DNA of 64,000 nt from an uncultured Steroidobacter sp. Its GTDB lineage: Bacteria; Pseudomonadota; Gammaproteobacteria; Steroidobacterales; Steroidobacteraceae. The notes under the pieces were generated by a model. The model ran no database searches. It had not been told where the DNA came from and saw only the letters and a program-made list of their open reading frames with translations. Positions 60,762 to 64,000 of the stretch are shown piece by piece; positions within the stretch are counted from its first letter, which is position 1; each line of letters opens with the position of its first letter. The DNA lies in assembly GCA_938008435.1 (NCBI GenBank), contig CALLKK010000006.1, positions 206,737 to 270,736 on the forward strand, read 5' to 3'. The translations under genes and the position numbers were made by a program.

Positions 60762-63734
60762 ATGCACCTCGATATCGCTCGCAGCCTTCGCTATCAGGAA
60801 CGAGTTGCCCTCGTTTGTCTGTGCCTTTTCCTCGCGATGCTGCAAGCCTGCAGCAGCAGCAGCAGCAGCGATCAGTCGCCCGCAAGCTCAACTTCATCCC
60901 AGGTCAAAGGCACAGCCACGATTCGCGGCCCACTGGCCAATGCGGAAATTGTGTTGAAGGATCGCAGCGGCCGCATGGCGCGTACGAAAGCCGCTGCTGA
61001 CGGAACGTTCATCATCGACACCACTGCCCTCTCGCCGCCGTACCTGATCCGCGCAACGCCGGTGGGCAGCAACTACGCACTTTACAGCGCAAGCAATACG
61101 GTCGATCCCGACGGCGTCATCAATATCACGCAGCTCACTAATCTCATCGTCCGCACCTGGTATCGCTTCCAACAACATGACGTCGACGCCAGCTTCGAAG
61201 CCGGGGACGGCGCGTGGGTAGCACCAATCGCACTCAAACTGATCGGTAACGCCTATGTGCGGATACTTGAACCATGGCTGCACAATGCCGGCGTCGCTGC
61301 GGACTTCGACCCCTTCTCCACCGAATTCCTTGCGGACGGCACAGGCATTGACAGCGTCCTGACACAACTCATCGTTCGCACCGACGAGTACCTCTTGGTG
61401 ATTCAAGGCGACGTAACACAGAGAATCGAGATCGCTGTCGATGCGAGCAGCGGCACGCTCACGGCAGTCTCATCGATCGCCTCTCAAAATGGCACCAGTC
61501 GAAGAGTCCTGCAAACCGTGGTGCCAACCACGTCAGATCAACAGCGCGCGGCCGAGGCGATTGACGCGCGCATTGCTGCACTGGGAAACATCATTAGCGA
61601 GCGTGGCGAAGCACTGACCGCAGAAGACTTGCTGCCGCTCATCAGCCCCACACTCGTCCACGACGGATTCGATCGAGCGCAGTATGCCGCGTTACTTGCC
61701 ACCGCCCAGCGAGGGAGGGCGCCGGCCTGCGGGCTGCATCTAATCAACGCACTGGAAGGAGCGCCGGCAATAGCCGATGTGGTCGTGCGTTGCCGCACTT
61801 CCCATGAGCAGGGCACGCGAGTTGTCGATGAGCCGATGCGACTCAGCCAAGCAGCAGATTGGCTGATCGAAGGCAATCAGCGACTGGCGCGCCTCGACGT
61901 TCAAGCCGAGTGGGTCTCTTGGCAAGGGGCCGTCACGGAGCAGACCGCCACGCTGAAGGTAAGAGCCTCTGCGCTTGCGCCTGCCGGCCAGATTGTGGCG
62001 GCCACCGTGCGCGGGCCCGGCATCGCAACGGAGGGGATCGCGCTTGCGCCTGAACGAGGGATCGATCTCATGCTTGCACCGGCTCCGGACAACGCTCTGA
62101 CGATCCAGCGCGATCAGTTCGCGGCACTCATCGAGGAAGCGGCGCCCCCAACGGACTTGCTGCAGTACGAGTTCGTTCTCACATCCGCCACAGGCGAAGA
62201 AGCGCGGCACGTCATCCACGGCGCCTACACAACGGAATCCGTCTCGCTCGTCAACTTGAACGGTTCGGCGCTGCGTGACGCCCGGCTTGGCGAGCCATTG
62301 CGAGTCGAGTGGACAGCACCGACAACCTTTGCCGCCAAGAGCATCCAGCTTCAAGCGATTTCCTTCGCTGGCGATGACGAATCCGCGCCAGCCTGCATCG
62401 TCAACGGTCCGGCTGTGCCGACTCCTTTAACCGAAGGGACCATCACGATCCCTGCGGAATGCGAAGGAAGCCGACCCGAACGCGTGCTTCTCAACGTGAT
62501 CGTGACGGGCACCGCCGGCGAGCGCTCCGTCACCGCATATGTTTTCAAGCGAGCCCCGGAGGAATTCGTTCCCACGGTCATGGACTTACCGATCGTGCGC
62601 ATCATTACCGAAAACCGCGCACCGATCGAAAGCAAAGACGAATACATCCGAGCAACCCTGACCATCGACCCGAACGGCGCGGCATTCGAGGCGTTCAGCG
62701 CTCCGTTACGCATCCGCGGCCGCGGTAATAGCACCTGGGCTATGCCGAAGAAGCCTTACAGGCTAAAGCTCGATGAAGCAGCACCGTTGCTCGGCATGCC
62801 GGCAAATCGGGATTGGGTAATGCTTGCGAACTACGCCGACAAGAGCCTCTTGCGCACGCATGTAGCCTTCGAGCTCGGCAATCGGGTGGGCTTGGCGTGG
62901 TCGCCGCGCTTCCGCTTCGTCGAGGTATTCATTAATGACCAGTACTTGGGTACGTACCAGCTCGGCGAGCAGATCAAGGTCGATACCGACCGGGTCAATA
63001 TCCCAGAACCGGATGAGGACGACATCGAGGGTAGCGCCCTTACAGGCGGTTACTTGCTCGAAATTGACGAGCGCTTGGACGGCGACGTGTACTTCCGCAC
63101 ACGGCTTGGCGTACCGTTCGTGCTCGACACGCCTGAAGAACCAACTCCTGAGCAGCGGGCTTATATCGAGAGTTACATCCAGCAGACGGAAGACGCGATC
63201 TACTCGCCCGACTTCGCCGACCCTGAAACAGGCTACGCCGCTTACATCGACGTCGACTCGTTCATCCACTGGTATCTCGTCAACGAGATCATGAAGAACA
63301 ACGACGCCATCTTCTTCAGTAGTTGCTGGATGTACAAACAGCGCGACGACAAGCTCTTCATGGGTCCGTTGTGGGATTTCGATATCGCAGCGGGAAACAT
63401 CAATTACAACAACAATGACGACCCTACCGGCTGGTGGATCCGCAAGGCCCCCTGGATCAATCGACTGTTCGACGACCCCGCTTTCGAAGCACGGGTCAGA
63501 AACCGCTGGAGCGAGCTCAAGGCAACTCAGATCGACACGATCCTGGAGTTCATCGACGAGTGGGCCTCGACGCTTTCTCTCGCCGCGTCCAACAACTTCG
63601 AGCGCTGGCCGATCCTGGACCAATGGGTCTGGCCGAACGCCGTCGTAACGGGCTCGTACGAAGGCGAGGTCGAATACTTGAGAAGCTGGCTCGAAACCCG
63701 CATCGCGTGGATGGACGCGCAGTTCAACCCCTGA
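60762..63734 (+). CDS. CotH-kinase-family lipoprotein
   Basis: 990 residues. Lipoprotein signal with lipobox LQAC (VCLCLFLAMLQAC) followed by a run of six Ser encoded by an AGC-repeat tract, so it is predicted to be anchored in the envelope. N-terminal beta-sandwich similar to carboxypeptidase-regulatory domains (GTATIRGPLANAEIVLKD), then further all-beta sequence, then a CotH domain at about 610-960: RIRGRGNSTWAMPKKPYRLK, NRDWVMLANYADKSLLR, LGTYQLGEQIKVD and GPLWDFDIAAGN. CotH proteins are atypical kinases that phosphorylate spore-coat proteins in Bacillus; the role in a non-sporing Gram-negative is unknown. It interrupts the mutS-pncC-recA block. Confidence 0.85.
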   Translation: MHLDIARSLRYQERVALVCLCLFLAMLQACSSSSSSDQSPASSTSSQVKGTATIRGPLANAEIVLKDRSGRMARTKAAADGTFIIDTTALSPPYLIRATPVGSNYALYSASNTVDPDGVINITQLTNLIVRTWYRFQQHDVDASFEAGDGAWVAPIALKLIGNAYVRILEPWLHNAGVAADFDPFSTEFLADGTGIDSVLTQLIVRTDEYLLVIQGDVTQRIEIAVDASSGTLTAVSSIASQNGTSRRVLQTVVPTTSDQQRAAEAIDARIAALGNIISERGEALTAEDLLPLISPTLVHDGFDRAQYAALLATAQRGRAPACGLHLINALEGAPAIADVVVRCRTSHEQGTRVVDEPMRLSQAADWLIEGNQRLARLDVQAEWVSWQGAVTEQTATLKVRASALAPAGQIVAATVRGPGIATEGIALAPERGIDLMLAPAPDNALTIQRDQFAALIEEAAPPTDLLQYEFVLTSATGEEARHVIHGAYTTESVSLVNLNGSALRDARLGEPLRVEWTAPTTFAAKSIQLQAISFAGDDESAPACIVNGPAVPTPLTEGTITIPAECEGSRPERVLLNVIVTGTAGERSVTAYVFKRAPEEFVPTVMDLPIVRIITENRAPIESKDEYIRATLTIDPNGAAFEAFSAPLRIRGRGNSTWAMPKKPYRLKLDEAAPLLGMPANRDWVMLANYADKSLLRTHVAFELGNRVGLAWSPRFRFVEVFINDQYLGTYQLGEQIKVDTDRVNIPEPDEDDIEGSALTGGYLLEIDERLDGDVYFRTRLGVPFVLDTPEEPTPEQRAYIESYIQQTEDAIYSPDFADPETGYAAYIDVDSFIHWYLVNEIMKNNDAIFFSSCWMYKQRDDKLFMGPLWDFDIAAGNINYNNNDDPTGWWIRKAPWINRLFDDPAFEARVRNRWSELKATQIDTILEFIDEWASTLSLAASNNFERWPILDQWVWPNAVVTGSYEGEVEYLRSWLETRIAWMDAQFNP

Positions 63735-63756
63735 TCCCTTTGCCGTTATCCGCCCG

Positions 63757-63791
63757 CCGGGTGCCGCAACTCCTGGAACCGCGGCACCCGG
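63757..63791 (+). terminator. Strong hairpin after the CotH-like gene
   Basis: Perfect 11-base arms CCGGGTGCCGC (63757-63767) and GCGGCACCCGG (63781-63791) with a 13-base loop, 22 bases past the stop. No T-run, so termination efficiency is uncertain. Confidence 0.55.
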
Positions 63792-63892
63792 CATGCCATG
63801 ACCCCTGCCGCTGCCCACGGCCCGCCTGTAGCCCGGCGCCTTCTTTGGTATCGTGCGCGACTTGGCTTTAAGGGTTCGCTTCCGTTTCCGCA

Positions 63893-64000
63893 ATGTCCGC
63901 CGCACTCGAATCCCATACTCCAGTGATGCAGCAATACCTGCGCGTCAAAGCGCAGTACCCGGACACGCTGCTCTTCTACCGGATGGGCGACTTCTACGAG
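63893..64000 (+). CDS. mutS: DNA mismatch repair protein MutS (3' end outside window)
   Basis: Only the first 36 codons are in the window. MSAALESHTPVMQQYLR followed by PDTLLFYRMGDFYE is the highly conserved MutS N-terminus, including the Phe-x-Glu mismatch-probing loop region that begins shortly after. MutS recognises mispairs and recruits MutL. Its nearness to pncC and recA is conserved in many gammaproteobacteria, here with one extra gene between. Confidence 0.96.
   Translation, partial: MSAALESHTPVMQQYLRVKAQYPDTLLFYRMGDFYE

Overview
The window is high-GC Gram-negative chromosomal DNA, most likely from an aerobic, aromatic- or steroid-degrading gammaproteobacterium of the Steroidobacter/Nevskiales type. 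Three things suggest this. The right end carries the gammaproteobacterial order mutS / pncC-thpR-recA-recX-alaS-csrA-tRNA-Ser-tRNA-Arg. There are two large TonB-dependent receptors. The left two thirds is a patchwork of CoA-dependent catabolic genes with TetR, GntR, MarR and LysR regulators. The genus is an inference, not something read from a marker gene.

Layout, left to right. 1-0.8 kb: end of an ABC exporter. 0.9-4.2 kb: a sulfite reductase unit (NADP-linked flavoprotein, sirohaem reductase, DUF934 protein). 4.6-7.3 kb: a two-subunit, Tat-exported molybdenum hydroxylase (IorAB type). 7.4-10.5 kb: fructose-bisphosphate aldolase and GTP-dependent PEP carboxykinase. 10.6-23.7 kb: a divergent aromatic catabolic cluster. 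Its plus-strand arm has a TetR regulator, a hydratase/dehydrogenase fusion, a feruloyl-CoA-synthase-like ligase and an aromatic acid transporter. Its minus-strand arm has a thiolase, a flavin monooxygenase, gentisate dioxygenase, fumarylpyruvate hydrolase, an ADP-forming acyl-CoA synthetase and maleylpyruvate isomerase. Together they could activate a phenylpropanoid-like acid, shorten its side chain, hydroxylate the ring to gentisate and open it to pyruvate and fumarate.

24.7-34.4 kb: a minus-strand operon encodes a di-haem c-type cytochrome, an OmpA-like envelope protein, two 2-hydroxyacyl-CoA-dehydratase-like subunits and a CaiB-type CoA transferase. A perfect 22-bp palindrome lies in front of it. 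Upstream are a MarR/efflux pair and another MFS transporter. 34.6-42.5 kb: two LysR regulators, an SDR, an aldo/keto reductase, a 35-codon ORF, a glycyl-radical-enzyme homologue and an MFS transporter. 42.7-49.2 kb: an operon of TonB receptor, Tat-signal MmgE/PrpD protein, and a second copy of the cytochrome plus OmpA-like pair. 49.2-52.8 kb: a thioesterase and a second TonB receptor. 53.1-64 kb: tRNA genes with a duplicated tRNA-Ser 5' segment, csrA, alaS, recX, recA, thpR, pncC, a CotH-kinase-like lipoprotein and the start of mutS.

Most unusual points: (i) the cytochrome/OmpA-like pair occurs twice, each time translationally coupled and inside a different catabolic operon; (ii) the glycyl-radical-enzyme homologue has Ser where the catalytic Cys should be, and the 2-hydroxyacyl-CoA-dehydratase-like subunits lack most cluster-ligand Cys, with no activase for either in the window, so two 'anaerobic radical enzyme' families may be repurposed here; (iii) an apparently Tat-exported MmgE/PrpD protein sits between a TonB receptor and the cytochrome pair, which suggests periplasmic substrate processing.
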